Part shown: positions 42,974 through 53,430 of the stretch, in pieces
Position numbering within the stretch: position 1 is the first letter of the stretch
How the letters are laid out: each line of letters starts with the position of its first letter
Made by a program: the position numbers and the translations under genes
Notes under the pieces: model-generated
The model's input: only the letters and a program-made list of their open reading frames with translations
Database searches by the model: none
What the model was told of the DNA's origin: nothing
NCBI RefSeq assembly: GCF_024710845.1
Contig: NZ_JANJTZ010000004.1
Location: 1-64,000, forward strand
Length of the DNA: 64,000 bases
From: Mesorhizobium sp.
GTDB taxonomy: Bacteria > Pseudomonadota > Alphaproteobacteria > Rhizobiales > Rhizobiaceae
Reading direction: 5' to 3'

Positions 42974-43983
42974 GCCTCCATCGCGGCGACGAGGGCTTCG
43001 CCGACCCGTTTCGGACCGGGGAAATAGTCCCATTCCTGGGCGTGCGGATAAGGCGTGTCCCAGCCGGTGACGCGCTGGATCGGTGCCTCCAGATGGTAGA
43101 AGCAGTGCTCCTGTACCAGCGCCGCGAGCTCCGCGCCGAAGCCGGACGTGAGCGTCGCCTCATGCACGATGACGCACCGTCCCGTCTTCTTCACCGATGC
43201 CACGACCGCGTCGAGGTCGAGCGGCAGGAGCGTCCTGAGATCGATGATCTCGGCGTCGATCCCGGTCTCCTCGGCGGCCGCCTGCGCGACATAGACCATC
43301 GTGCCGTAGGCAAGCACCGTGACCGCGCTGCCTTCGCGGCGGATCGCCGCCTTGCCCAGCGGAACGGAATAGTGGCCGTCCGGCACCTCGCTCAGCTCAT
43401 GCTTCGACCAGGCCATGATCGGCCGGTCGTGATGGCCGTCGAAGGGCCCGTTGTAGAGCCGTTTCGGTTCCAGGAAGATGACCGGATCCGGATCCTCGAT
43501 CGCTGCGATCAAGAGGCCCTTGGCATCCGCCGGATTGGAGGGCACCACGACCTTCAGCCCGGACACGTGCGTGAACAGCGCCTCCGGGCTCTGGCTGTGC
43601 GTCTGCCCGCCGAAGATGCCGCCCCCGGTCGGCATGCGGATCACGATCGGGCAGGTGAACTGGCCGGCTGAACGGTAACGCAGACGCGCGGCTTCCGACA
43701 CGATCTGGTCGTAGGCCGGATAGACATAGTCGGCGAACTGAATTTCCACGCAGGGCCTGAGCCCGTAGGCGGCCATGCCGATGGCCGCGCCGACGATGCC
43801 GAGTTCCGAGATCGGCGTGTCGAAGCAGCGCGACGTGCCGTATTTCTGCTGCAGCCCCGCCGTGCAGCGGAACACACCGCCGAAATAGCCGACGTCTTCG
43901 CCGAACACGACCACCTTCTCGTCGCGTCCCATCGACACGTCCATCGCCGAGCGTATTGCTTCGATCATCGTCATGCGCGGCAT
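42970..43983 (-). CDS. bkdA2: Branched-chain 2-oxoacid dehydrogenase E1 beta
   Basis: A 337-residue transketolase-like beta subunit. The N-terminus MTMIEAIRSAMDVSMGRDEKVVVFGEDVGYFGGVF and the segment PISELGIVGAAIGMAAYGLRP are characteristic, as is the C-terminal transketolase domain with RCVIVHEA. It starts 3 bases after the E1 alpha stop. Oxidative decarboxylation of the keto acids from Val, Leu and Ile is the expected role. Confidence 0.95.
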   Translation of the reverse strand: MPRMTMIEAIRSAMDVSMGRDEKVVVFGEDVGYFGGVFRCTAGLQQKYGTSRCFDTPISELGIVGAAIGMAAYGLRPCVEIQFADYVYPAYDQIVSEAARLRYRSAGQFTCPIVIRMPTGGGIFGGQTHSQSPEALFTHVSGLKVVVPSNPADAKGLLIAAIEDPDPVIFLEPKRLYNGPFDGHHDRPIMAWSKHELSEVPDGHYSVPLGKAAIRREGSAVTVLAYGTMVYVAQAAAEETGIDAEIIDLRTLLPLDLDAVVASVKKTGRCVIVHEATLTSGFGAELAALVQEHCFYHLEAPIQRVTGWDTPYPHAQEWDYFPGPKRVGEALVAAMEA

Positions 43984-43986
43984 GGC

Positions 43987-45520
<1,534 letters not shown>

Positions 45521-45569
45521 GACCGACCTCCCAGTTCAAGCGATCATGCCTTGCGATCAAAGAAATATG

Positions 45570-45606
45570 CTGCTGTTTTGTTGATACTGCCGCTGATTTG
45601 CAGCAG
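45570..45606. promoter_or_regulatory. Inverted repeat in the bkd/lrp divergent promoter (possible Lrp operator)
   Basis: CTGCTG at 45570-45575 and CAGCAG at 45601-45606 flank a T-rich core (TTTTGTTGAT...GCTGATTTG). AT-rich dyads between divergent Lrp genes and their catabolic target operons are typical Lrp/BkdR binding sites. It lies about 42 bases before the Lrp gene start and 50 bases before the ACT-like frame. Confidence 0.45.
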
Positions 45607-45647
45607 AACGTTTCGAAGTACTGACCCGATGCGAAAGGAATGTCCGG

Positions 45648-46115
45648 ATGGCCCAACTGAAGCTGGATCGCACCGATCGGGCGATCGTCGCGGCGCTGCT
45701 GGCGGACGGGCGTATGTCGAACGCGCAGCTTGCCGAGAAGGTCGGCCTGTCCCCTTCCCCGTGCTGGCAGCGCGTCCGCAAGCTTGAGGATGCGGGCATC
45801 ATCTCCGGTTACACGGCGGTGGTCGATTCGAGCCGGCTCGGGATCACCGAAACCGTGTTCGTCGAGGTGATGATGGAGCGCCACGACGACGACGTCCTCG
45901 ACGCTTTCGGGCGCAAGTTGGCCGCCCTGCCGGAAGTGCTGGAGATTTACCTGACCACCGGCGAATACGACTACCTTATCAAAGTCGCGGTCGCCGGCAC
46001 GGCCGGATATGAGGAGTTCCTACGCCACAAGCTCTACAAGGTGCCGGGGATAAGGCATACGCGGTCGAGTTTCGCGTTGAGATGCCTCAAGCGGGTCCAA
46101 TCCTTCGTTCCGTGA
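45648..46115 (+). CDS. Lrp/AsnC-family regulator (probable BkdR)
   Basis: A 155-residue Lrp-type regulator. Residues 8-50 are the DNA-binding domain with RMSNAQLAEKVGLSPSPCWQRVRKLEDAGIISGY; the rest is a RAM/ACT effector domain (VFVEVMMERHDDD...YLTTGEYDYLIKVAV). Divergent from the branched-chain keto-acid dehydrogenase operon, it probably senses branched-chain amino acids and activates bkd, as Pseudomonas BkdR does. Ribosome site gaaagga is 8-14 bases upstream. Confidence 0.92.
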   Translation: MAQLKLDRTDRAIVAALLADGRMSNAQLAEKVGLSPSPCWQRVRKLEDAGIISGYTAVVDSSRLGITETVFVEVMMERHDDDVLDAFGRKLAALPEVLEIYLTTGEYDYLIKVAVAGTAGYEEFLRHKLYKVPGIRHTRSSFALRCLKRVQSFVP

Positions 46116-46262
46116 TGCCGCATCTGTTCCCTTCGGGCAGCCCCGAAGAAGCGGCGAGGCGTGTTGCCGCTTCAGCAACGCATCAAGCGAAAATCGGCGC
46201 TTCTTTCGAACGCTCCGACCTGCGATTGTTGGGTCTCGGAACAGGTTCAGACGGCCCGGACG

Positions 46263-46607
46263 ATGGCCTATATCATCACGGAACCCTGCATTGACGTGAA
46301 GGACGGCGACTGCACCGCCGCCTGCCCGGTCGATTGCATCTATGAGGGCGGGCGGATGTTCTACATCCATCCGGACGAGTGCATAAACTGCGGCCTTTGC
46401 CTGTCGATCTGCCCGGTCGATGCGATCGTCTGGGATGGCGAACTGGCGGAAACCATGAAGCACTTCGAAGCGATCAACGCCGATTTCTTCGGTGACGCGG
46501 TCACCGGATGGGGGTCCCCCGGCGGATGGGACGCGGCCCACACGACCGGGCTCGATCACCCGGCCGTCGCCGCCTGGCCGCCGCGCAAGACCGCAAATCT
46601 GGAATAG
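46263..46607 (+). CDS. fdxA: Seven-iron-type ferredoxin (FdxA-like)
   Basis: A 114-residue ferredoxin. C9, C17, C21 and C25 lie in EPCIDVKDGDCTAACPVDCIYEG, and CINCGLCLSICP provides the second cluster motif. The arrangement matches the 3Fe-4S plus 4Fe-4S FdxA proteins. A C-terminal tail of about 45 residues (with WGSPGGWDAA) is typical of alphaproteobacterial FdxA. The ATG at 46263 is the first start giving the normal N-terminus. Confidence 0.9.
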   Translation: MAYIITEPCIDVKDGDCTAACPVDCIYEGGRMFYIHPDECINCGLCLSICPVDAIVWDGELAETMKHFEAINADFFGDAVTGWGSPGGWDAAHTTGLDHPAVAAWPPRKTANLE

Positions 46608-46617
46608 GAGAATTTCG

Positions 46618-47502
46618 ATGGCTCTTACAGGACTTCGCGGCGTGATCGCCGCGGTGCCCACCCCGGTCACTGCCGAGGGCGAACCCGACATCGCCCGCTT
46701 CCTGCGACATGCAAGCTGGGCGCTGGCCAACGGCTGTCACGCGCTGAACGTGCTGGGAACGACGGGCGAGGCCAATTCCTTCTCCGCCGATCAGCGCAAG
46801 GCGGTGATGTCCGCGGCTGCGGCCGAACTGGACACGAGCCGGCTGATGGTCGGCACAGGAACGCCCGACCTAGCGACCACGATCGCCCTCACCCGGTATG
46901 CCTGCGAGCTTGGTTTCGCCGCCGCACTGGTGCTGCCGCCGTACTATTACAAAGGCGTCTCGGACGACGGGCTGTTCGCCTGGTTCGAGCGCCTCATCCT
47001 CGCCACACGCGACACGCCCGGTCCCGTCTACCTTTACAATTTCCCCCAATTGACCGGCGTCCCGTTCTCGGTCGAATTCGCGCGGCGGCTGAAGACGGCG
47101 TTCCCGGACCGTATCGCAGGCGCCAAGGACAGTTCCGGCGATCTCGCCTACGCGTCGCGGCTTGCCGAGATTCCCGGCTTCGACGTCTTCCCGAGCAGCG
47201 AGGCGTCGATCGCGAAAGCCGCTGCCGAAGGCTATGCCGGATGCATCTCGGCAACCGTCAGCGTCACCGCGCCGCTGGTCGGCCGGTTCTGGGCCCACCC
47301 GCAAGACGCCGCCCTGGCGGCCAAGGTCGCCGAAGCGCGTAGCGCCATCGCGGCATATCCGCTCGTCCCGGCGGTGAAGCATCTGACGGCGGTGATCCAC
47401 GACGACCCGTCATTCGAACGGGTCCTGCCGCCGCACCTGCCGCTGACGGAAGCGCAGAAGGCGGCCTTGGCCGGCGCGATCGACGTCAACCGCCTATTGT
47501 GA
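46618..47502 (+). CDS. DapA/NAL-family aldolase (dihydrodipicolinate synthase-like)
   Basis: A 294-residue TIM-barrel lyase of the DHDPS/N-acetylneuraminate lyase family. The Schiff-base lysine is in AGAKDSSGD, the catalytic tyrosine in YLYNFPQ, and the pyruvate-binding segment is LGTTGEANS. Most such proteins act on pyruvate-derived substrates in catabolism rather than lysine biosynthesis. Start ATG 46618 has a taggag site. The ending overlaps the convergent LysR gene by 9 bases. Confidence 0.85.
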   Translation: MALTGLRGVIAAVPTPVTAEGEPDIARFLRHASWALANGCHALNVLGTTGEANSFSADQRKAVMSAAAAELDTSRLMVGTGTPDLATTIALTRYACELGFAAALVLPPYYYKGVSDDGLFAWFERLILATRDTPGPVYLYNFPQLTGVPFSVEFARRLKTAFPDRIAGAKDSSGDLAYASRLAEIPGFDVFPSSEASIAKAAAEGYAGCISATVSVTAPLVGRFWAHPQDAALAAKVAEARSAIAAYPLVPAVKHLTAVIHDDPSFERVLPPHLPLTEAQKAALAGAIDVNRLL

Positions 47503-48411
47503 TCCCTTCCACGCGTCGCTCAATTGGCCAAGTGCCTTGCCGAGCTGCGCCGCCATCGCTTCGGCCGCCTGCGACAGCTGCCGGCGTCGCGGCACCAGAA
47601 GCCCGAGCCGCATGCCGCCGAGCCGCGATCCTTCGAGCGGCACGCCGACGATCGTCCCAGCCCTGATCTGGTCCGCCATGCCGAGCGGCGTGTAGAAAGC
47701 GACGCCGACACCCGCCTCGATCAGCGGCCGCAGCAGCATCAGATTGTTGGATGTGACAAGTGCCCGGCCGGTCCGCTCGAGCGACGAAAGCTCGACTTCG
47801 ATCATCGAGCGCAGCGGCTCGGTGTCGACCTGCAGCAGGAGATTATACTGGGCGCATTCGCTAAGCGAGACGGACGACCGCTTGGCCAGCGGATGATCCG
47901 CCGAAACCATCGCCATCAAAGGCATCGGAATCTCGGCGATGAACCGCGTGTCTTCCGGATGCGGCAAGTTGAAGGTGATGCCGATGTCGATCTCGCCTTC
48001 GGCGACCATCGTGGCGATGCGGCTCTGCACGCCGCTGTGAACCCGGAAGTTCACCGCCGGATGCAGCTTGTGGAACTCCTTGATCTGGTCGGGCAGGAAG
48101 CGGACGAACAGGCTGTCGAGCGCCGCGATGCTGACCAAACCGGTCTTCTTGCCCTTCAGCGCGCCGAGTTCGCCGGTCAGCAGCTCGAAATCGTGCAGCG
48201 TCGCCTTGGCGTGCCGGAGCGTCGCCTTGCCGGCCTGCGTCAGCCGCAGCCCGTTCGGCAGCCGCTCGAACAGCGGCGTGCCCAGCTCGTCCTCGATCTT
48301 CTGGATCTGGCGGCTGACAGCCGAACTCGCGACATGCAACTCCTCGGAGGCCTTGCGGATCGAGCCAGCGCGCGCGACGGCCACGAAATAGCGCAACACC
48401 GCTGCATGCAT
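47494..48411 (-). CDS. LysR-family transcriptional regulator
   Basis: A 305-residue LysR regulator. The N-terminal winged helix (MHAAVLRYFVAVARAGSIRKASEELHVASSAVSRQIQKIEDELGTPLFERLPNG) is textbook; residues 90-300 form the periplasmic-binding-like effector domain. It lies 59 bases after the enoyl-CoA hydratase gene, at the end of the leftward ABC/CoA-transferase operon, so it probably regulates that operon. Confidence 0.93.
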   Translation of the reverse strand: MHAAVLRYFVAVARAGSIRKASEELHVASSAVSRQIQKIEDELGTPLFERLPNGLRLTQAGKATLRHAKATLHDFELLTGELGALKGKKTGLVSIAALDSLFVRFLPDQIKEFHKLHPAVNFRVHSGVQSRIATMVAEGEIDIGITFNLPHPEDTRFIAEIPMPLMAMVSADHPLAKRSSVSLSECAQYNLLLQVDTEPLRSMIEVELSSLERTGRALVTSNNLMLLRPLIEAGVGVAFYTPLGMADQIRAGTIVGVPLEGSRLGGMRLGLLVPRRRQLSQAAEAMAAQLGKALGQLSDAWKGSQ

Positions 48412-48470
48412 TCAGACCCCCTGCCGACTGGCGCGCGTCATTGGCCCGCGAACCCGACCTGCGGGCAATC

Positions 48471-49244
48471 CTACCTGCCCTTCCAGACCGGCGCACGCTT
48501 TTCGTTGAAGGCGAGCACGCCTTCCTTGCCGTCCTCGCTCTGTAAGGCGGCGACGAGCGCGGGTGTGCGCAGCGCCTGCGCTTCGGCCGGAGTGAGGTGT
48601 CCGGTCCGGTTCACCGTCTGTTTGATCGCCCGAAGCGACAGCGGCGCACAGGCGACGATGTCGCGCACCCAGCGTTCCACCGCCGCGTCGAGCTGGTCCG
48701 ACGCAGCGACCTCGTTGACGATGCCATAGGCCGCCATCTCGGCGGCCGAGAAGCGCCGGCCTGACAGCATCACTCCCATCGCGAGATTGTGCGGGATCTT
48801 GCGCTGCAAAAGCACCATGCCGCCGTCGAGCGGCATGCGCCCGACCCGTCCTTCGGGCAATCCGAACTGCGCCTTTTCGGACGCGACGACGATGTCGCAG
48901 CCGAGTACCATCTCGAAGCCACCGCCCAGCGCATAGCCGTTGACGCGGGCGATCAGCGGGATGTCGAGCGTCCGCCTGAATGCAATGCCGCCGAACCCGT
49001 GCGGCCGCGCCTGCCCCCAGTATTCGAGCCCGGACGCGCCGCCGCCCTTCATGTCGGCTCCGGCGCAGAAGGCTTTTTCGCCAGCACCTGTCAGCACCGC
49101 GCAGCTGACGTTGGTGCGCCGCTCCAGTTCCTGCCAGATCTTCTCCAGCTCGGCTTCGGCCGCGGCGTCGATCGCGTTGAGCCGCTCCGGCCGGTCGATG
49201 ACGATCCGCGCCACTCTGTCGGCGACGTCGAGATTGACGCTCAC
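48471..49244 (-). CDS. Enoyl-CoA hydratase/isomerase family (crotonase) protein
   Basis: A 257-residue crotonase. The oxyanion-hole segments are GEKAFCAGADMKGG and NGYALGGGFEMVLGCD; the LPEGRVGRMPLDGG segment carries the catalytic glutamate. A C-terminal KRAPVWKGR is family-typical. Its start overlaps the stop of the CoA-transferase gene by four bases. In context it probably hydrates an acyl-CoA produced by that CoA-transferase. Confidence 0.9.
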   Translation of the reverse strand: MSVNLDVADRVARIVIDRPERLNAIDAAAEAELEKIWQELERRTNVSCAVLTGAGEKAFCAGADMKGGGASGLEYWGQARPHGFGGIAFRRTLDIPLIARVNGYALGGGFEMVLGCDIVVASEKAQFGLPEGRVGRMPLDGGMVLLQRKIPHNLAMGVMLSGRRFSAAEMAAYGIVNEVAASDQLDAAVERWVRDIVACAPLSLRAIKQTVNRTGHLTPAEAQALRTPALVAALQSEDGKEGVLAFNEKRAPVWKGR

Positions 49245-50401
49245 GCCGCACCTGCCTTGCGATACTCGTCGACGGACCCGAGGATCTCGTCATTGTGTTC
49301 GCCAAGCCGCGGCGGCGCCTGCCGGATCGTCAGCGGCGCGGCGGACATGTCGATCGGGCTGCCGATCAGCCGGATCGGGCCCGCCGGCGTTCTCCCTGCC
49401 TCGACGATCATGCGGTTGACCAGCGTCTGCTCATCCTCCAGCGCCTCCGCGAGCGTGCGCACCGGTGCGCACAGGATGTCGACCTCCTCCAGCCGCTTCA
49501 GCCAATGCGCCGATGAATTCTCGGCGAATCGTGCGCGGAAGATCGCCTGAAGCTCGGGCCGGTTCTCCATCTGCCGGTCGAAATTGGAGAAGCGCTCTTC
49601 CTTGGACAGGTCCTCGATTTCCAGCGCCTCGCAGATGTCGCGCAGCGGATTCTGCTTGAAGGCCCCAACCATGACGATCGGCCGGTCCGTCGTGTCGAAC
49701 ACGCCCGTCAGCGCAAACGCGCCCCAGTTCAGGTCCTTGCCGCGCATCATGTGCGCGGCGCCTTCCTGCATCTGCAAGGCGAGCATGGAATTGTAGAGAC
49801 TCACCGCCACCACCTGCCCCACGCCCGTCTTCTGCCGCTGCAGCAGCGCAAGCAGGATGCCCTGCACCAGATGCATGCCGGCGGAATAGTCGCACAGCGG
49901 CGTCGAATAGATCGACGTCGGCAGCGCCGGGTCGGGCTTGCGCATCATCAAGCCGGTCAGCGCCTGCGCCAGGATGTCCTGGCCGCCCTTGTGGCGATTG
50001 GGACCTTCCAGGCCGAAACCCGTGCCGAGCGCGAAGATGATGCCGGGGTTCCGCTTCTTAAGGTCCTCGTAGCCGAAGCCCATCCGCTCCATCACGCCGG
50101 GTCGGAAATTGCTGACCACCACGTCCGCGCCGTCGATCAGGTCGAGCACCTGCGCCCGCGCCTCGTCGGACTTGAGGTCGAGCGCGACGCTCTTCTTGTT
50201 GCGGTTGAGCGAGCAGAACACCGGATTGTTGAGACCGTCGGGGTCGGAGCCCAGCGACCAGCGGGACAGGTCGCCGATGTTCTCCTTCTCGATCTTAATC
50301 ACCTCGGCACCGTAGTCGGCCAGCACCTGCGTGCAGCAGGGGCCGAGCATGACCTGCGTGAAGTCGATCACCCGCACGCCGTCTAGGGGAAGAATGGTCA
50401 T
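49241..50401 (-). CDS. Family III CoA-transferase (CaiB/BaiF type)
   Basis: A 386-residue CoA-transferase. Family motifs are GVRVIDFTQVMLGPCCTQVLADYGAEVIKIE, RNKKSVALDLKS, FGLEGPNRHKGGQD (the aspartate is the covalent acyl carrier) and NDEILGSVDEY near the C-terminus. It activates a carboxylic acid by CoA exchange. The start at 50401 overlaps the upstream flavoprotein stop by four bases, and the longer frame upstream is spurious. Confidence 0.92.
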   Translation of the reverse strand: MTILPLDGVRVIDFTQVMLGPCCTQVLADYGAEVIKIEKENIGDLSRWSLGSDPDGLNNPVFCSLNRNKKSVALDLKSDEARAQVLDLIDGADVVVSNFRPGVMERMGFGYEDLKKRNPGIIFALGTGFGLEGPNRHKGGQDILAQALTGLMMRKPDPALPTSIYSTPLCDYSAGMHLVQGILLALLQRQKTGVGQVVAVSLYNSMLALQMQEGAAHMMRGKDLNWGAFALTGVFDTTDRPIVMVGAFKQNPLRDICEALEIEDLSKEERFSNFDRQMENRPELQAIFRARFAENSSAHWLKRLEEVDILCAPVRTLAEALEDEQTLVNRMIVEAGRTPAGPIRLIGSPIDMSAAPLTIRQAPPRLGEHNDEILGSVDEYRKAGAA

Positions 50402-51759
50402 TCCGCGGCCTCCAGCAGTGTGGCGTTTTCGGACGGCACGTCGCCCGGGTCGGCGCCCTGGGCGCGCATCTGTTTCTGGATCGCGGCGACGTCGGCATGG
50501 CGGACCTTGACGCCGGCGTTCAGCGCCACCGCCGCAGCGACGCCGGCGGCCTCGCCCATCGCCATGCAGGGCGGGATCTCGCGGCTCGACTTCTGCGCCT
50601 GCGGCGTCGCCGAATAGTGCCGCCCGGCGACGATCAACTGGTCGACCTCGCGCGGCAGCATGGCGCGATAGGGCGTATAGTAGTCCCGGCCGCGGCACAC
50701 CGTGTCGTGGAAATGCCGGCGCGACATGACGTCTTCCTTGGTCACGACGTATTCGCCTTCAAGCATCCGCGTCTGGCGCACGCCGGTCTGCGGGGCGAAG
50801 TCGACGACATAGGCTTTTTCGAAGCCGGGGAAGTTCTCGTGGGCGAACGTCAGCAGCCGCTCCATCCGCGCCCTGCCCTCGATCTCCACCGCCGTCAGGT
50901 CGGCGACCTTCAGGCCATGCAGCTTGGGCACGTGGGGGCAGTTCAGCCAGACCACGCCGGGCAGCGGTGTCTTCAGCCACCAGAAGTTCCAGCAGCCGCC
51001 GATGATGCGCTTGGCCTCATGGTCGAGCTTGGCGAACTCCTCCGGTTTCTCGAACTGGAACTGTTCGGCGCGGTCGGTGTCGACGCCGCCCCAGCGCGAC
51101 ACGGTCGTCAGGATGAAGGAACTCTCCTGCGATTTCGCCCCGGCGCTCGCCGCGACATCGAGGTCGCCGGTAGCATCGATCACCACATCGCCCAGAATGG
51201 CCTGGCGCCCTTCCTTGGTCTCGCAGATAACGCCCTTGATGGCTCCGTCCTCGACGATCGCCGACGAGAACCAGCTATGCAGCCTGAGCTTGACGCCGGC
51301 ATCGCCGATGACGGCGTAGGAGGCGCGCTTGAAGGCATCGGGGTCGAAGGCGGCGGAAAAGCAGATCGGGTGCGGCATCGAATGGGTGTGGAAGTCGAAC
51401 AGGCCCCACCGTGCCCATTTGCGCCACATGGCATCCGTCTCGCGCACGCCCGGTGCGCGGTCTGCGTCCGGCGGGGTGACGCAGAGGCCCCAGGCGCTCA
51501 TACGCTCGATCATTTCCATGCAGATCCCCTGCACGGTGATCTCCGACCCGTTGTGCATGTCGTCGAGCACCAGCACCATGCCGCCCGAGGCCAGTCCCCC
51601 GAGATAGGGATAGCGCTCGAGAAGCGTGACGCTCGCTCCGTTGCGGGCAGCGGACACCGCGGCCGAGATGCCGGCCGGTCCCCCGCCGACAACGACGACG
51701 TCCGACCTGTCGGCCACTTGCGCAGTGCGCGCGGCTTCTCTGATGGTCTGGATAACCAT
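50398..51759 (-). CDS. FAD-dependent oxidoreductase (FAD_oxidored, pfam12831-like)
   Basis: A 453-residue flavoprotein. The dinucleotide motif VVVVGGGPAGISAAVSAARNGASVTLLER is at residues 20-50, followed by YLGGLASGGMV, which is typical of the FAD_oxidored family whose reactions are mostly unknown. The C-terminal part has VAGRHYSATPQAQKSSREIPPCMAMGEAAGVAAA, a FAD-binding closing motif. It lies 36 bases downstream of the permease. Together with the CoA-transferase it probably oxidises the imported acid or its precursor. Confidence 0.85.
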   Translation of the reverse strand: MVIQTIREAARTAQVADRSDVVVVGGGPAGISAAVSAARNGASVTLLERYPYLGGLASGGMVLVLDDMHNGSEITVQGICMEMIERMSAWGLCVTPPDADRAPGVRETDAMWRKWARWGLFDFHTHSMPHPICFSAAFDPDAFKRASYAVIGDAGVKLRLHSWFSSAIVEDGAIKGVICETKEGRQAILGDVVIDATGDLDVAASAGAKSQESSFILTTVSRWGGVDTDRAEQFQFEKPEEFAKLDHEAKRIIGGCWNFWWLKTPLPGVVWLNCPHVPKLHGLKVADLTAVEIEGRARMERLLTFAHENFPGFEKAYVVDFAPQTGVRQTRMLEGEYVVTKEDVMSRRHFHDTVCRGRDYYTPYRAMLPREVDQLIVAGRHYSATPQAQKSSREIPPCMAMGEAAGVAAAVALNAGVKVRHADVAAIQKQMRAQGADPGDVPSENATLLEAAE

Positions 51760-51795
51760 GATCTTCCTCCGGATTCGTGTGGACCTGCGTCGCCG

Positions 51796-52617
51796 TCAGT
51801 GGACGTCCGACGCCTTCCATTTGATCAGACGCGCCTCGGCGACCGAGACGATGGAAAACAGCACCACCGCGAGCAATGCCGCGACGAACACGGTTGCGTA
51901 GAGCAGCGGCGAGCGGAAATTGTAGGTGGCCTCGATGATCAGGGCGCCGAGCCCGAAATTGGAGCCGATCCATTCCGCCACGATGGCGCCGATCACGCAG
52001 GTGGTGCTGGCGATCTTCAACGCAGCGAACAGGAACGGCAGCGAACTCTGGATACGGACCTTCCAGAATATCTCCGATTTCGAGGCCGACAGCACCCGCA
52101 TCAGGTCGAGCGTCGCCGGCGTCACGGCCTTCAGCCCCCGCACCATGTTGACCAGCGTCGGAAAGAAGCAGATCAGCGCCGCGATGATCACCTTGGGCAG
52201 ATATCCGCTGCCGAAGATCAGCACCAGGATCGGCGCCACGGCGATGATCGGGATCGTGTGCATGAACACCGCGATCGGATAGAAGGCGCGCTCGGCGGTG
52301 CGGTTGTGCACGAACCAGACCGCCAGAAGGATGGCGATGAGGTTGCCGAAAACGAAGCCGAGCATCGCTTCGAAGAGCGTCGGCCAGAAGTTGCTCAATA
52401 GCGTCCAGCCGTCGTCGCGGAAGGACCTGAGTACGTCGAGCGGCCCGGGCGCCATGTAGGTAGGCACCGAAAAAGCCCAGACGACGAACTGCCAGGCGGC
52501 GATCAGGCCCACGACGGCGAAAGCGGCCGGCAGCTTGTCGCGGAAGCGGTCGGTCAGCCCAAAGAGTCCGTGCTGCACGGGGGCTGCGGATCGATGCGCG
52601 ATGTCGGCCATCAGCAT
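51796..52617 (-). CDS. ABC transporter permease (SsuC/TauC type), second system
   Basis: A 273-residue permease with six predicted membrane segments. The EAA-like loop is VLSASKSEIFWKVRIQSSLPFLFAALKIAST. The stretch PAAFAVVGLIAAWQFVVWAFSVPTYMAPGPLDVLRSF is the usual N-terminal start of this permease class. It overlaps the end of the ATPase gene by 7 bases. Confidence 0.92.
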   Translation of the reverse strand: MLMADIAHRSAAPVQHGLFGLTDRFRDKLPAAFAVVGLIAAWQFVVWAFSVPTYMAPGPLDVLRSFRDDGWTLLSNFWPTLFEAMLGFVFGNLIAILLAVWFVHNRTAERAFYPIAVFMHTIPIIAVAPILVLIFGSGYLPKVIIAALICFFPTLVNMVRGLKAVTPATLDLMRVLSASKSEIFWKVRIQSSLPFLFAALKIASTTCVIGAIVAEWIGSNFGLGALIIEATYNFRSPLLYATVFVAALLAVVLFSIVSVAEARLIKWKASDVH

Positions 52618-53426
52618 TCCTCCAGAAGGCGGCGCAGGTGCGCCGTGATCTGCACGAAGTCGAGCGTGTCGCGCATGGCGAGCCGCCGCTGCGCCGGCAG
52701 GTCGACCGTCACGAGCTCCTTGACTCGGCCGGGGTGCGAGGCGAGCACCAGCACCTGCTGGCCGAGGAATGCCGCCTCCGGGATGGAATGGGTGACGAAC
52801 ATAATCGTCGTGCCCGTCTCGCGCCAGATGCGCAGCAGTTCCTCGTTGAGCTTGTCGCGCGTGATCTCGTCGAGCGCACCAAAGGGCTCGTCCATCAGCA
52901 GGATCTTTGGCCGCGAAACGAGCGCGCGGGCGATCGCCACGCGCTGGCGCATACCGCCCGACAGTTCGGCGGGCAGCGCCTTCTCGCGTCCTTTCAGCCC
53001 TACGAGTTCGAGCAGTTCGCGCGGTTCGGCATGTGCCGCGCCGCCACCGCCGACCTCGAGCGGCAGGCGGACATTGTCGAGCGCGCTGCGCCAGGGCAGG
53101 AGCGTGGCGTCCTGGAAGACGAAGGAGAAGTTGCGCTCGCGCCGCGCCTCTTCCGGCGACCGCCCGAGCACGGTAATCTCGCCGGCCGAAACCGGCACGA
53201 GGTCGGCGATGGCCCGCAGCAGCGTGGACTTGCCGCAGCCGGACGGCCCGAGCATCGTGACGAGCGAACCCGCCGCGATGTCGACCGATACGCCCGAGAG
53301 CGCGGTGACCGCGCTCTCCCCCTCGCCAAAGACGACGTCGACGTTCCGCACGGAGACGGCGACGTTGGCCTCGACGTCGGCCGCCGCGGGCATGACGGGT
53401 GACCGGGCCAGCGCGCGCGCGTTCAT
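52611..53426 (-). CDS. ABC transporter ATP-binding protein (SsuB/TauB type), second system
   Basis: A 271-residue ATPase with Walker A GPSGCGKST, Q-loop FVFQDATLLPW, signature LSGGMRQR, Walker B LLMDEPFGALDE and H-loop VTHSIPE. It starts 4 bases after the binding-protein stop. The system parallels the first importer at 1.4-4.0 kb but is clearly distinct in sequence. Confidence 0.93.
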   Translation of the reverse strand: MNARALARSPVMPAAADVEANVAVSVRNVDVVFGEGESAVTALSGVSVDIAAGSLVTMLGPSGCGKSTLLRAIADLVPVSAGEITVLGRSPEEARRERNFSFVFQDATLLPWRSALDNVRLPLEVGGGGAAHAEPRELLELVGLKGREKALPAELSGGMRQRVAIARALVSRPKILLMDEPFGALDEITRDKLNEELLRIWRETGTTIMFVTHSIPEAAFLGQQVLVLASHPGRVKELVTVDLPAQRRLAMRDTLDFVQITAHLRRLLEEC

Positions 53427-53430
53427 CGCT

